Below are positions 15,816-24,709 of a stretch of 64,000 bases of DNA, one piece after another; position 1 is the first letter of the stretch; the number at the start of each line of letters is the position of its first letter. The stretch comes from an uncultured Erysipelotrichaceae bacterium (GTDB taxonomy: Bacteria; Bacillota_I; Bacilli_A; Erysipelotrichales; Erysipelotrichaceae). The stretch covers positions 1-64,000 of the forward strand of contig CALVCO010000001.1 of the NCBI GenBank assembly GCA_944326095.1, read 5' to 3'. The notes under the pieces are model-generated. The model was not told where the DNA came from. It saw only the letters and a list, made by a program, of their open reading frames with translations, and ran no database searches. The position numbers and the translations under genes were made by a program.

Positions 15816-17280
15816 ATAATTCTATTTTTTTAGTGGCTATATTATTGGTAAATGTTTTATCATGTTCAACAAAGATCATGGTAAATTGATATTCTTGAAT
15901 TAATTTTTCTATTTGCATTCTTGAATAGATATCAATATAGTTTAATGGTTCATCCCAAACATAAAGATGAGCTTTTTCGCAAAGACTTTTGGCTATTAAT
16001 ACTTTCTTTTTTTGGCCAGCAGAATAATCTTCAATATTTTTTTCAAATTGTATTCTTGAAAAGTCCATTTTGCGTAAAATTGCTTTAAATAAGCTTTCAT
16101 CTATTTCATTATTTTTAGCAAACTCTGTTAAGTTTCCTTTTAGTGATGAAGTATCTTGAGGTACATAGGAAATAATGATACCTGAACCTAAATTAATAGT
16201 GCCTTGGTGGTTAATTGGTTGTCCTAATAATAATTTTAATAGGCTACTTTTGCCACTTCCATTTTTTCCAATAAGTGCTATTCTATCATTTTTATTAATT
16301 TCAAATGATATAGGATTACAAATCTTTTTCTCATCATAAATAGGTACTACATGATCAAAGATTGCTAGAGTATTAGAGAAGTAAGAAATAGGAGCTATTT
16401 TTAAATCTTCAATAGTTTCTAAATTTTGTAAAAGTTGCGATTTTTCTTCAATAGCTCTTTGTTGACGTATTTCAATAGCTTTTGATCTTTTCATCATTTT
16501 AGCAGCTTTATGACCGATATAACCACGATCACAATGGCCATTACCAATTTTACTTGCTTCGACTTTATCTGACCAATTTGCAGTTCTTTTAGCGGCTTTG
16601 CGCATATTATCAATATCTTTTTTAAGTTTGGCATTTTTATTTAGTTCAAAATTTTGTTGACGATTAAAATTAGTAAACCAAGTAGAGAAATTTCCACTTT
16701 GAATTTCAATATTTGAACGATTGATAGATAAGATATGATCAACACAGCCATCTAAGAAACTTCTATCATGAGATACTAAGATAAAACCTTTTTTGCGTTT
16801 TAGATAGTTTGCTACTGTTTCTCTAGCGTTCATATCCAAATGATTGGTTGGCTCATCTATTAATAGAAAATGGCCTTCATTTAAAAATAAGGCTGCTAAT
16901 AATACTTTAGTCTGTTCGCCATTAGATAAAGTATTAAATGGGCGATATAATACATCTTCATCTACTTCTAGATATGATAATTCTCTTATTAATTCCCATT
17001 CTTGAGCATTAGGACAAATATTTAGAAGAATATCTTTACAAAAATCTTCTTTATCTTCAATGATATAAGGGAAATAATCAAATTGTACGGATGATTGGAT
17101 TTTTCCTTGGTAGCTATATTTTCCTTGTAATAGATTTAAAAAAGTAGTTTTTCCTTTTCCATTTCTACCAATTAAACCTAGTTTCCAATCGGTATCGATT
17201 TGAAAACTAACATTTTCAAAAATATTTTCAAAACTAGAATCATAGGCAAAAGTTAGATTTTCTACGCGTATTATTGCCAT
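15814..17280 (-). CDS. Lsa-like ABC-F ATPase (probable ribosomal protection protein)
   Basis: About 488 residues with two ABC domains and no membrane segments. The first has Walker A GRNGKGKT, signature LSNGEQ and DEPTNHLD; the second has GKNGSGKS, a degenerate SAGQ signature and WDEPLNYID. A charged linker lies between. The opening VSFQIDTDWKLGLIGRNGKGKTTFL and the DEPLNYID ending resemble the Lsa/CplR branch, which displaces lincosamides, streptogramin A and pleuromutilins from the ribosome. Actual resistance is inference. ATG 17280 is chosen because AGGAGG sits just ahead of it; the gene starts 14 bases after the lacZ-like gene and is probably co-transcribed. Confidence 0.82.
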   Translation of the reverse strand: MAIIRVENLTFAYDSSFENIFENVSFQIDTDWKLGLIGRNGKGKTTFLNLLQGKYSYQGKIQSSVQFDYFPYIIEDKEDFCKDILLNICPNAQEWELIRELSYLEVDEDVLYRPFNTLSNGEQTKVLLAALFLNEGHFLLIDEPTNHLDMNARETVANYLKRKKGFILVSHDRSFLDGCVDHILSINRSNIEIQSGNFSTWFTNFNRQQNFELNKNAKLKKDIDNMRKAAKRTANWSDKVEASKIGNGHCDRGYIGHKAAKMMKRSKAIEIRQQRAIEEKSQLLQNLETIEDLKIAPISYFSNTLAIFDHVVPIYDEKKICNPISFEINKNDRIALIGKNGSGKSSLLKLLLGQPINHQGTINLGSGIIISYVPQDTSSLKGNLTEFAKNNEIDESLFKAILRKMDFSRIQFEKNIEDYSAGQKKKVLIAKSLCEKAHLYVWDEPLNYIDIYSRMQIEKLIQEYQFTMIFVEHDKTFTNNIATKKIEL

Positions 17281-17294
17281 GAATATCACCTCCT

Positions 17295-20200
17295 TTAATT
17301 AAAGGTTATTAATGTTTCAAAGGTATAATAATTATTTTGTTTTATTATATATTGATCTAGTGGTTGGACACCCATACTAGCATTTCCTAAACCTCTTGTC
17401 AAATAGTCGATATTAATAATTATATCATCTTGTTTAGTTACTTCATTAAAATGTTTGGCATGGGTTAAATCTATATCATCATAGTGAGTTACTTGAATAT
17501 TCATCGGTTGAAACATATTAAATGTAATATCATCGATAGTTAAATAACGAGCATCACTCTTATAGTTGGATGTTTGTGGCTTTAAGTATTTAGTATTAAA
17601 ATATTCATCGATGGTTTCAGTATAAACATTTAATTTACTTGCACTATTACGATCAACAAAATTTTCAAAAGGTCCTTTACCATAATAAGTATATTCTTGA
17701 ACATTATTATTTAATTTCATCGTTAGACCAACATTAGCAATTTCTCCAATTTTATCAGCGCTAGGAATGAATATTTTGGATGTTATCTTCAATTGATTAT
17801 CACTAGTTTCTAAAGTTAATTCAAAAGGAGTTTCTAGTATTTTGATATTACCTTTTAGTATAGTTTTATTTTCTTGTTCATCTATGCTAGTAATATCTAA
17901 TTTTAAATTTGCTAGCTCTTCAATAAAATGGGGATCATTATCTACTGGGGCTCTATATAGATCGAAAGTTAGTTCTTTGATTAGTTTGTCTTGATAGTAA
18001 ATATTGATAGTTTCATCATATTCTATTTTAATGTCTGATGGTTTGTTTGTTTCAAATTTTGGATAATTATAGGAATTTATTGCATGTTGTTCAAAAGCTA
18101 TTTCTTCATTATTATTGAAAGCTTGAATGGTTATAATTATTTCTTCATCACTTGAAGGAATGTCTAAATCGATAATTTGAGAAGTATTTGGTTCTAGAGT
18201 TAAATTAAAATCTTTTTGTGAAATAATATTATCTTCAATTTGGTAAGTTAGTTTAAAAGTTAGATTACTTAAGTCATTATTATGAAATAAATTAGTGATA
18301 GTTAATTGATTATTATTAAAAGTAAAATGAATATCTTGGAATACTTTTTTTACTTCATAGCTTTCCGCTTGTAGACTTCTATCAGCATTTAAGATGCCAT
18401 TGCCACAGAAATCACCATCATTTAATGGTTGTCCCCAGTCATCACCATAGCCAAAATAATCATCAGTTAGAATACTTTGATCAATCATATCCCAGATAAA
18501 ACCTCCTATTAGTCCTTCTTGTTGATAATAAAGATCATAATATTCTTGAAGATTGCCTACGGCATTACCCATAGCGTGAGCAAATTCTTGTTGGACAAAA
18601 GGAATATCATATTTCTTATTAGCATCCTCAACTTGTTCTAGAGAATAATATTGACTACTAGCGATATCCACCATGGATGTTTCGCGTGTATCTTGAGTTC
18701 TATTATCACGCTCATACATTCTAAGGCGACTTGGATCTTTGCTTAAAATCCATCTTGAATTATTATACATACCATAATTATCATCTAAAGGATATTCTTG
18801 ATAGGTAGATTCATTGCCAAGTGAATAAATAATTATAGATGGATGATTTAAATCACGTTCGACCATATTTTTAGTACGATCTAATAATAAAGGATTAAAG
18901 GTAGGATTATTAGCAGGCATTGAAAGTACTTGTTCACCAAGATGACTTTCAATATTAGCTTCATCAATAACATATAATCCTAATTCATCCGCAATATCAT
19001 AAGTTATTTTGGCATTTGGATAATGGGCAGTTCTAAAGGCATTGATATTTAATTTTTTCATAGTAGTTAAATCATAGATGATTTGTTCATCACTGATATA
19101 TCTTCCACCTTCTAAACTAGTTTCTGTACGATTTATTCCTTTAAATATGATAGGATTATTGTTTATATAGACATTATTTTCATCAAAGGTAATATTTCTT
19201 AAACCAATATTAATCATTGTAGCTTCCATTGGTTGATCATTATTAGTAGTTTTGATAATAAGATGATATAAATAAGGATTGTCATAATCCCATAAATTTG
19301 GTTTATCAATAGTGATACTAGAACCACTACCAATTAATTGATTATTCTTATCATATAGGTCGATTTGAATATTATTAATATCCTTAGCTTGAACAAGTGT
19401 ATTTAAAGTAACGCTACCATCTTCATTAAATACTTGCTTTGTCTCAACATCTTCTAAATAATTATTGGGATGAGTAATAATTTCTACATCGCGATATATA
19501 CCATAGGTACGAATGCTATCTTGATTTTCAAAATATGAAGCATCAGAATATTTCATTACTTCTACAGCTATGGTATTTGTTCCTTCATGAATATAAGATG
19601 AAATATCAAATTTAGCATTACATGTAGAATCTTCACTATAACCTACAAAATTACCATTTACATAAACATAGAAAGCGCCTAATACTCCTTCAAATGATAG
19701 ATGAGTTACATCTAATAAATAATCTTTAGGTATGTCGATAGTTTTTTTATAGTGCATAACATAGTTGGATGCAGTTGCAGCTGTTGGTAAACCATCCCAA
19801 CCATATTGGATTTGTTCGTAGTTTAACCATGGATAGGTACTATTGACATAAATTGGTTTTTCATATTTAAATTCATTATTTTCATCTTTAATGGTTTGAA
19901 TGGTACTTGGAACATTGATAGTATCAAAGTTGGTAGTATCCCAATTTTCATAACGTTGATTGGCTTCAATACCTTTTAGTGGAAATAGTCTTTCGTTTAA
20001 AGGAGTATATAAAAATTGCCAGTTACCATTTAAAGATATTATTCTTGATGATATCGTATAATCAATATCATCTAAAGCACTTTTTTGAGCTTTGTATGCT
20101 GAAGTTTCATCTTGAAAAGGATAGAAACTAGCATTTGCTTCTAAACGATTTATTTGATATATATCATATCTATTGAACCATTCTTCATTAGCGTAGTCCA

Positions 20201-20327
20201 TGGTAGTTTCTAAATAATTTATAGTTGGTTCTACCTCTATTTCTTCTTTAAGCAAAGTTGGGGTATTTGGGGTACAACCGGTAGTTAAAAATAGTAATAT
20301 AGATAAAAAAATTATTAATTTATGCAT
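17295..20327 (-). CDS. lacZ: Beta-galactosidase, glycoside hydrolase family 2, predicted lipoprotein
   Basis: The 1010-residue protein follows the LacZ layout: N-terminal sugar-binding jelly roll (about 95-290), immunoglobulin-like domain, TIM barrel (about 385-650) and the C-terminal beta-galactosidase small-chain domain. The likely acid/base is Glu506 (SLGNES) and the nucleophile Glu581 (QQEFAHAMGN). Unusually for LacZ, it begins with a lipoprotein signal (hydrophobic 4-15, lipobox LTTGC with Cys18), so it should be anchored outside the membrane. It may process host glycans or dietary galactosides before uptake. Other GH2 activities, such as beta-glucuronidase, are less likely given the length and small-chain domain. 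Confidence 0.88.
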   Translation of the reverse strand: MHKLIIFLSILLFLTTGCTPNTPTLLKEEIEVEPTINYLETTMDYANEEWFNRYDIYQINRLEANASFYPFQDETSAYKAQKSALDDIDYTISSRIISLNGNWQFLYTPLNERLFPLKGIEANQRYENWDTTNFDTINVPSTIQTIKDENNEFKYEKPIYVNSTYPWLNYEQIQYGWDGLPTAATASNYVMHYKKTIDIPKDYLLDVTHLSFEGVLGAFYVYVNGNFVGYSEDSTCNAKFDISSYIHEGTNTIAVEVMKYSDASYFENQDSIRTYGIYRDVEIITHPNNYLEDVETKQVFNEDGSVTLNTLVQAKDINNIQIDLYDKNNQLIGSGSSITIDKPNLWDYDNPYLYHLIIKTTNNDQPMEATMINIGLRNITFDENNVYINNNPIIFKGINRTETSLEGGRYISDEQIIYDLTTMKKLNINAFRTAHYPNAKITYDIADELGLYVIDEANIESHLGEQVLSMPANNPTFNPLLLDRTKNMVERDLNHPSIIIYSLGNESTYQEYPLDDNYGMYNNSRWILSKDPSRLRMYERDNRTQDTRETSMVDIASSQYYSLEQVEDANKKYDIPFVQQEFAHAMGNAVGNLQEYYDLYYQQEGLIGGFIWDMIDQSILTDDYFGYGDDWGQPLNDGDFCGNGILNADRSLQAESYEVKKVFQDIHFTFNNNQLTITNLFHNNDLSNLTFKLTYQIEDNIISQKDFNLTLEPNTSQIIDLDIPSSDEEIIITIQAFNNNEEIAFEQHAINSYNYPKFETNKPSDIKIEYDETINIYYQDKLIKELTFDLYRAPVDNDPHFIEELANLKLDITSIDEQENKTILKGNIKILETPFELTLETSDNQLKITSKIFIPSADKIGEIANVGLTMKLNNNVQEYTYYGKGPFENFVDRNSASKLNVYTETIDEYFNTKYLKPQTSNYKSDARYLTIDDITFNMFQPMNIQVTHYDDIDLTHAKHFNEVTKQDDIIINIDYLTRGLGNASMGVQPLDQYIIKQNNYYTFETLITFN

Positions 20328-20377
20328 GGGAACTCCTTTATAAATATACTTATATTATAAAGGGTTTTTATAAAGAT

Positions 20378-20441
20378 TTTATTTTTTTATTGCTTTGTTA
20401 TATAATATACATAGTGATAGCGTTTTCAAACGCACAAGAGG
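20378..20441 (+). promoter_or_regulatory. Promoter and CcpA cre site of the glgB-glgP-pulA operon
   Basis: -10 TATAAT (20401-20406) with a weak -35 TTTATT (20378-20383). Just downstream, 20414-20429 read on the minus strand is TTGAAAACGCTATCAC, matching the cre consensus WTGNAARCGNWWNCAW at 15 of 16 positions. Its place just after the -10 suits repression by CcpA with HPr-Ser-P. The ribosome-binding site AAGAGGT lies near 20435-20441. Confidence 0.75.
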
Positions 20442-20447
20442 TATTTT

Positions 20448-22292
20448 ATGGACAATAAAATAATTGAAAGTTTTCATCGTGGGCATTGTATAAATGCTTA
20501 TCGTGTTTTTGGAGCTCATTTTACCCAGGAGTCTAAAGCAGGGGTACGTTTTACCGTTTGGGCACCACATGCTCGTAAGGTTAGTGTTGTTGGTACTTTT
20601 AATGATTGGAATGATGAAGGATACCAAATGGAAAGAATAAGCGATGGTGGGGTATATAGTTTATTTATACCTGGCATAAAAGCTTATGATATGTATAAAT
20701 ATCGTATTGTAGATAATGGCGGTCGTACTTTTGATAAGGCCGATCCGTTTGCTTTTTATAGTGAATTGAGGCCTAATACGGCTAGTATCGTTTACAATTG
20801 TTTTAATTTTAAATGGCATGATGCTAAGTGGATGAAAAATAGGACGAAGAATTTTGATCGTCCAGTAAATATCTATGAAGTATATGCTGGGGCTTGGAAA
20901 ATTAAAGAAGATGGTACTCATTATTGTTATGAGGAATTGGCTAAAGAATTAATTCCATATTGCTTGGAACATGGTTTTACACATATTGAATTGATGCCAC
21001 TTAATGAATATCCATTTGATGGTTCTTGGGGATATCAAGCTAGTGGATATTATTCTTGTACTAGTCGCTATGGTTCACCTGGTGGATTTGCTTACTTTGT
21101 TGATGAGTGTCATCGCAATGGTATAGGAGTAATCATGGATATGGTTCCCGTACATTTTGTTAAAGATGATCATGGCTTGCGTTTATTTGATGGTCAACCT
21201 TTGTTTGAATATGCTAATCAAAGTGATGCGAATAGCCAATGGGGAACATGTAATTTTGATTTATGGAAGGAAGAAGTACGCTCATTCTTAATGTCAGCTG
21301 GAGGGTTCTGGTGTGATATTTTCCATATAGATGGTATTAGAATCGATGCGGTTAGTAATTTAATTTATTGGGGTGGTAATAAAGAAAGAGGTAATAATGA
21401 AGGAGCACTAGCCTTTATTAGACGCATGAATTATTATCTAAGCAAGGAATTTAATGGCTTAATGTTGATTGCGGAAGACAGTTCAGATTTTCCTAAAGTT
21501 ACTTGGTCTACTATTGATGGAGGCTTAGGTTTTGATTATAAATGGGATTTAGGTTGGATGAATGATACTTTAAATTATTTAAAGAAAGATCCAGTTTATC
21601 GTAAATGGGAACATAATAAAATAACTTTCTCAATGGCTTATTTCTATTCAGAACGTTTCTTGATGCCACTTAGTCATGATGAAGTAGTACATGGTAAACA
21701 TACAATTATTGATCAAATGTGGGGCTTATATGGCGAAAAATTTGCACAAGCTAGAACCCTTTATATGTATATGTTTACACATCCTGGTAAGAAATTGAAT
21801 TTTATGGGCAATGAAATTGCGATGTTTAGAGAATTTGATGAGGCTAAAGAACTAGATTGGTTTATGTTAAAATATCCAGCTCATGATGCTTTCTTAAGAT
21901 ATTTTACAGATTTATCACATGTTTATACTGCATATCCTTCATTATATAAATATGATTATGATTATAAAGGCTTTAAATGGATAGATGCAGATAATAATGA
22001 AGAAAGTATTTATAGTTATTATCGTGAGGCTGATGATGAATGTATCGTTGTTGTATTAAACATGACACCAATAGCTCGACCTCAATTTAAATTAAAAGTT
22101 CCATATAAAGGAAGTTATATGGAATTGATAAATTCAGAAAAAGATATTTATGGTGGTTGCAATATGTGCAATTTTAAACCAGTACAAAGTAAATATGATC
22201 GTAAGGCTAAACAAGATAATATTATTATTGATATTGCTCCATTTGGGGGTGTAATGTTTATATGTAAAAAACGTAAGGAAAGGAAAAAGTAG
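20448..22292 (+). CDS. glgB: 1,4-alpha-glucan branching enzyme
   Basis: The 614-residue GH13 enzyme has an N-terminal CBM48 domain (about 25-115, FTVWAPHARKVSVVGTFNDW) and a catalytic barrel. Visible motifs are DMVPVHF, GIRIDAVSNLIYW (nucleophile Asp), LIAEDSSDFP (acid/base Glu) and LSHDEVVHGK. It creates alpha-1,6 branches in glycogen. It leads a three-gene operon with glgP (3 bases later) and a debranching enzyme. The cre site upstream suggests repression when glucose is plentiful. Confidence 0.95.
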   Translation: MDNKIIESFHRGHCINAYRVFGAHFTQESKAGVRFTVWAPHARKVSVVGTFNDWNDEGYQMERISDGGVYSLFIPGIKAYDMYKYRIVDNGGRTFDKADPFAFYSELRPNTASIVYNCFNFKWHDAKWMKNRTKNFDRPVNIYEVYAGAWKIKEDGTHYCYEELAKELIPYCLEHGFTHIELMPLNEYPFDGSWGYQASGYYSCTSRYGSPGGFAYFVDECHRNGIGVIMDMVPVHFVKDDHGLRLFDGQPLFEYANQSDANSQWGTCNFDLWKEEVRSFLMSAGGFWCDIFHIDGIRIDAVSNLIYWGGNKERGNNEGALAFIRRMNYYLSKEFNGLMLIAEDSSDFPKVTWSTIDGGLGFDYKWDLGWMNDTLNYLKKDPVYRKWEHNKITFSMAYFYSERFLMPLSHDEVVHGKHTIIDQMWGLYGEKFAQARTLYMYMFTHPGKKLNFMGNEIAMFREFDEAKELDWFMLKYPAHDAFLRYFTDLSHVYTAYPSLYKYDYDYKGFKWIDADNNEESIYSYYREADDECIVVVLNMTPIARPQFKLKVPYKGSYMELINSEKDIYGGCNMCNFKPVQSKYDRKAKQDNIIIDIAPFGGVMFICKKRKERKK

Positions 22293-22295
22293 TTA

Positions 22296-24704
22296 ATGTT
22301 TAAAAATAAAGAAGAATTCAAAAAAGAATTTGCTGAAAAAGTTGAATCCGTTTTTGGTCGACCAGTTGAAGATTCACATTTATCAGAAAAATATATTACT
22401 TTAGGTTATATGATAAGAGACTATGTGAGCTTAAACTGGAAAGATTCAAAATATATCGTTAGTGATAACCAAGAAAAATCCATGTATTATTTTTCTATGG
22501 AATTTTTGATGGGACGTTTATTAACCAATAACTTAATGAATTTAGGTATTTATAATATTGTTAAAGAAGGATTAAGTGATTTAGGTATTGATATTAATGA
22601 ACTTGAAAATGTAGAAAGTGATGCTGGTTTAGGTAATGGTGGACTAGGTAGATTAGCTGCATGTTTCTTAGATAGTTTAGCTAGCCAAGGATATCCTGGT
22701 AATGGTAACTGTATTCGTTATAAATATGGTCTATTTAAACAATTGATTGATGATGATGGTAATCAAATTGAAGTTCCTGATCAATGGTTAAAAATTGGTA
22801 ATGTTTGGGAAGTTAGAAAACCTAAGCATTCTTTCGATGTTAAATTCTGGGGTCGTGTTGAAATGGGTGAAAGAACTCCAGATGGTAAGATGACTTTTAA
22901 TCATGTTGATTATGAGGCAGTTAGAGCGATTGCTTATGATATGCCAGTTGTAGGAGCTAATAATCGTCAAACTAATACTTTGCGTTTATGGAGTGCTGAA
23001 CCTAGTGAAGACTTGCCTAAAAATAAAGACTTTAGAAAGTATTTGGAAGAATTAGAAGAAATTTGTTTGAATGTATATCCTGATGATTCAACAGAAGATG
23101 GTAAGATTCTACGTTTGAAGCAACAATATTTCTTTGTTAGTGCAGGTTTACAAGCTATTGTTAAACAACATTTACGTAATTATGGCACATTAGATAATTT
23201 TGCTGATAAAGTAGCTATTCAATTGAATGATACCCATCCAGCATTAGCTATTCCTGAATTGATGCGTATTTTAATGGATGAACATCGCTATGAGTGGGAA
23301 GATGCATGGAATATTGTAGTTAATACCATGTCTTATACTAATCATACAGTTTTAGCAGAGGCATTAGAAAAATGGCCAGTATCATATGTTAAACGTTTAT
23401 TACCACGTATCTATATGATTATTGAAGAGATTAATCGTCGTTGGTGCCAAGAAGTTCGTGAAAAATTCCCAGATAAATATTATTTATTACAAAGAGTATC
23501 TATTATTAAAGATGATCAAGTTTATATGGCTAGCTTGGCAGTAATTGGTTCACATAGTATCAATGGTGTGGCAAAGATTCATAGCGATATTATTAAGAAT
23601 GATGTATTTAAAGACTTTGTAAGAATGTATCCTGAAAGATTTAATAATAAGACTAATGGTATTACACATCGTAGATGGTTATTATATTCTAATCCACAAC
23701 TTACAAGTTTATTAGATGAAACTATCGGTACGGCTTATCATAAGGATTTTGATAAAATTATTGATTTGATGGATCATGTGGATGATGAACAATTGCAAAC
23801 TAAATTCTTACAAGTAAAAAGAGAAAGAAAGGTTATTTTAGCTGATTATATTAAGAAGGTTTGTGGTGTTGATATTAATCCAGATAGTATTTATGATGTA
23901 CAAGCTAAGCGTTTGCATGCTTATAAGCGTCAATTGTTGAATGTTTTCCATATCATATATCTATATCAAAGATTAAAGAGTGATCCAAACTTTAAGATTT
24001 ATCCTCGCACATTTATTTTTGCAGCTAAGGCCGCTCCAGCATATGTATTTGCTAAGCAAGTAATAAAATTGATTAATCGTTTGGGTATGGTTATCAATAA
24101 TGATCCTAGTGTTAACCAAATGCTAAAAGTAGTATTTATACCTAATTATAGTGTATCTATTGCTGAAATTTTGATGAATGCTGCGGATGTTAGTGAACAA
24201 ATTAGTACAGCTGGTAAAGAAGCTAGTGGTACTGGTAATATGAAATTTATGATGAATGGAGCTATTACCTTAGGTACTTTGGATGGTGCTAATGTTGAAA
24301 TTGATCAATTAGTTGGTAGAGGTAATGATGTTATTTTTGGCTTAACAGTTGAACAAATTAAAGAGATGAAGTCCTATTATAATTATAGTAATTATTTAAA
24401 TAATGATGGTCGTCTACGTAGCATTTATGACTCTTTGACTAATGGTCCATGGGTACATGATCCTAATGATTATCGTAAGATTATTGAAGATTTGAATTTC
24501 AACAATGATGAATATTTCTTATTTGCAGATTTTGATAGTTATGAAAGTGCTCAAAGAGAAATTGAAAGAAGATATATTGATCGTTTAGGTTGGGCAAAAT
24601 CTTGCTTGATTAATATTGCAAAATCAGGTTATTTTTCTAGTGATAGAACGATTAGAGAATATTGTGATGAAATATGGCATATCAAGCCAACAGGACTTAA
24701 GTAG
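22296..24704 (+). CDS. glgP: Glycogen phosphorylase
   Basis: The 802-residue GT35 enzyme carries YFSMEFLMGR, the glycogen-site region EDAGLGNGGLGRLAACFLDS (read here as ESDAGLGNGG), and the pyridoxal-phosphate lysine loop EASGTGNMKFMMNG near residue 650. It releases glucose-1-phosphate from non-reducing ends; the adjacent pullulanase removes the resulting limit branches. The length is typical for bacterial GlgP. It starts 3 bases after glgB and ends 5 before pulA. Confidence 0.96.
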   Translation: MFKNKEEFKKEFAEKVESVFGRPVEDSHLSEKYITLGYMIRDYVSLNWKDSKYIVSDNQEKSMYYFSMEFLMGRLLTNNLMNLGIYNIVKEGLSDLGIDINELENVESDAGLGNGGLGRLAACFLDSLASQGYPGNGNCIRYKYGLFKQLIDDDGNQIEVPDQWLKIGNVWEVRKPKHSFDVKFWGRVEMGERTPDGKMTFNHVDYEAVRAIAYDMPVVGANNRQTNTLRLWSAEPSEDLPKNKDFRKYLEELEEICLNVYPDDSTEDGKILRLKQQYFFVSAGLQAIVKQHLRNYGTLDNFADKVAIQLNDTHPALAIPELMRILMDEHRYEWEDAWNIVVNTMSYTNHTVLAEALEKWPVSYVKRLLPRIYMIIEEINRRWCQEVREKFPDKYYLLQRVSIIKDDQVYMASLAVIGSHSINGVAKIHSDIIKNDVFKDFVRMYPERFNNKTNGITHRRWLLYSNPQLTSLLDETIGTAYHKDFDKIIDLMDHVDDEQLQTKFLQVKRERKVILADYIKKVCGVDINPDSIYDVQAKRLHAYKRQLLNVFHIIYLYQRLKSDPNFKIYPRTFIFAAKAAPAYVFAKQVIKLINRLGMVINNDPSVNQMLKVVFIPNYSVSIAEILMNAADVSEQISTAGKEASGTGNMKFMMNGAITLGTLDGANVEIDQLVGRGNDVIFGLTVEQIKEMKSYYNYSNYLNNDGRLRSIYDSLTNGPWVHDPNDYRKIIEDLNFNNDEYFLFADFDSYESAQREIERRYIDRLGWAKSCLINIAKSGYFSSDRTIREYCDEIWHIKPTGLK

Positions 24705-24709
24705 GCCCT

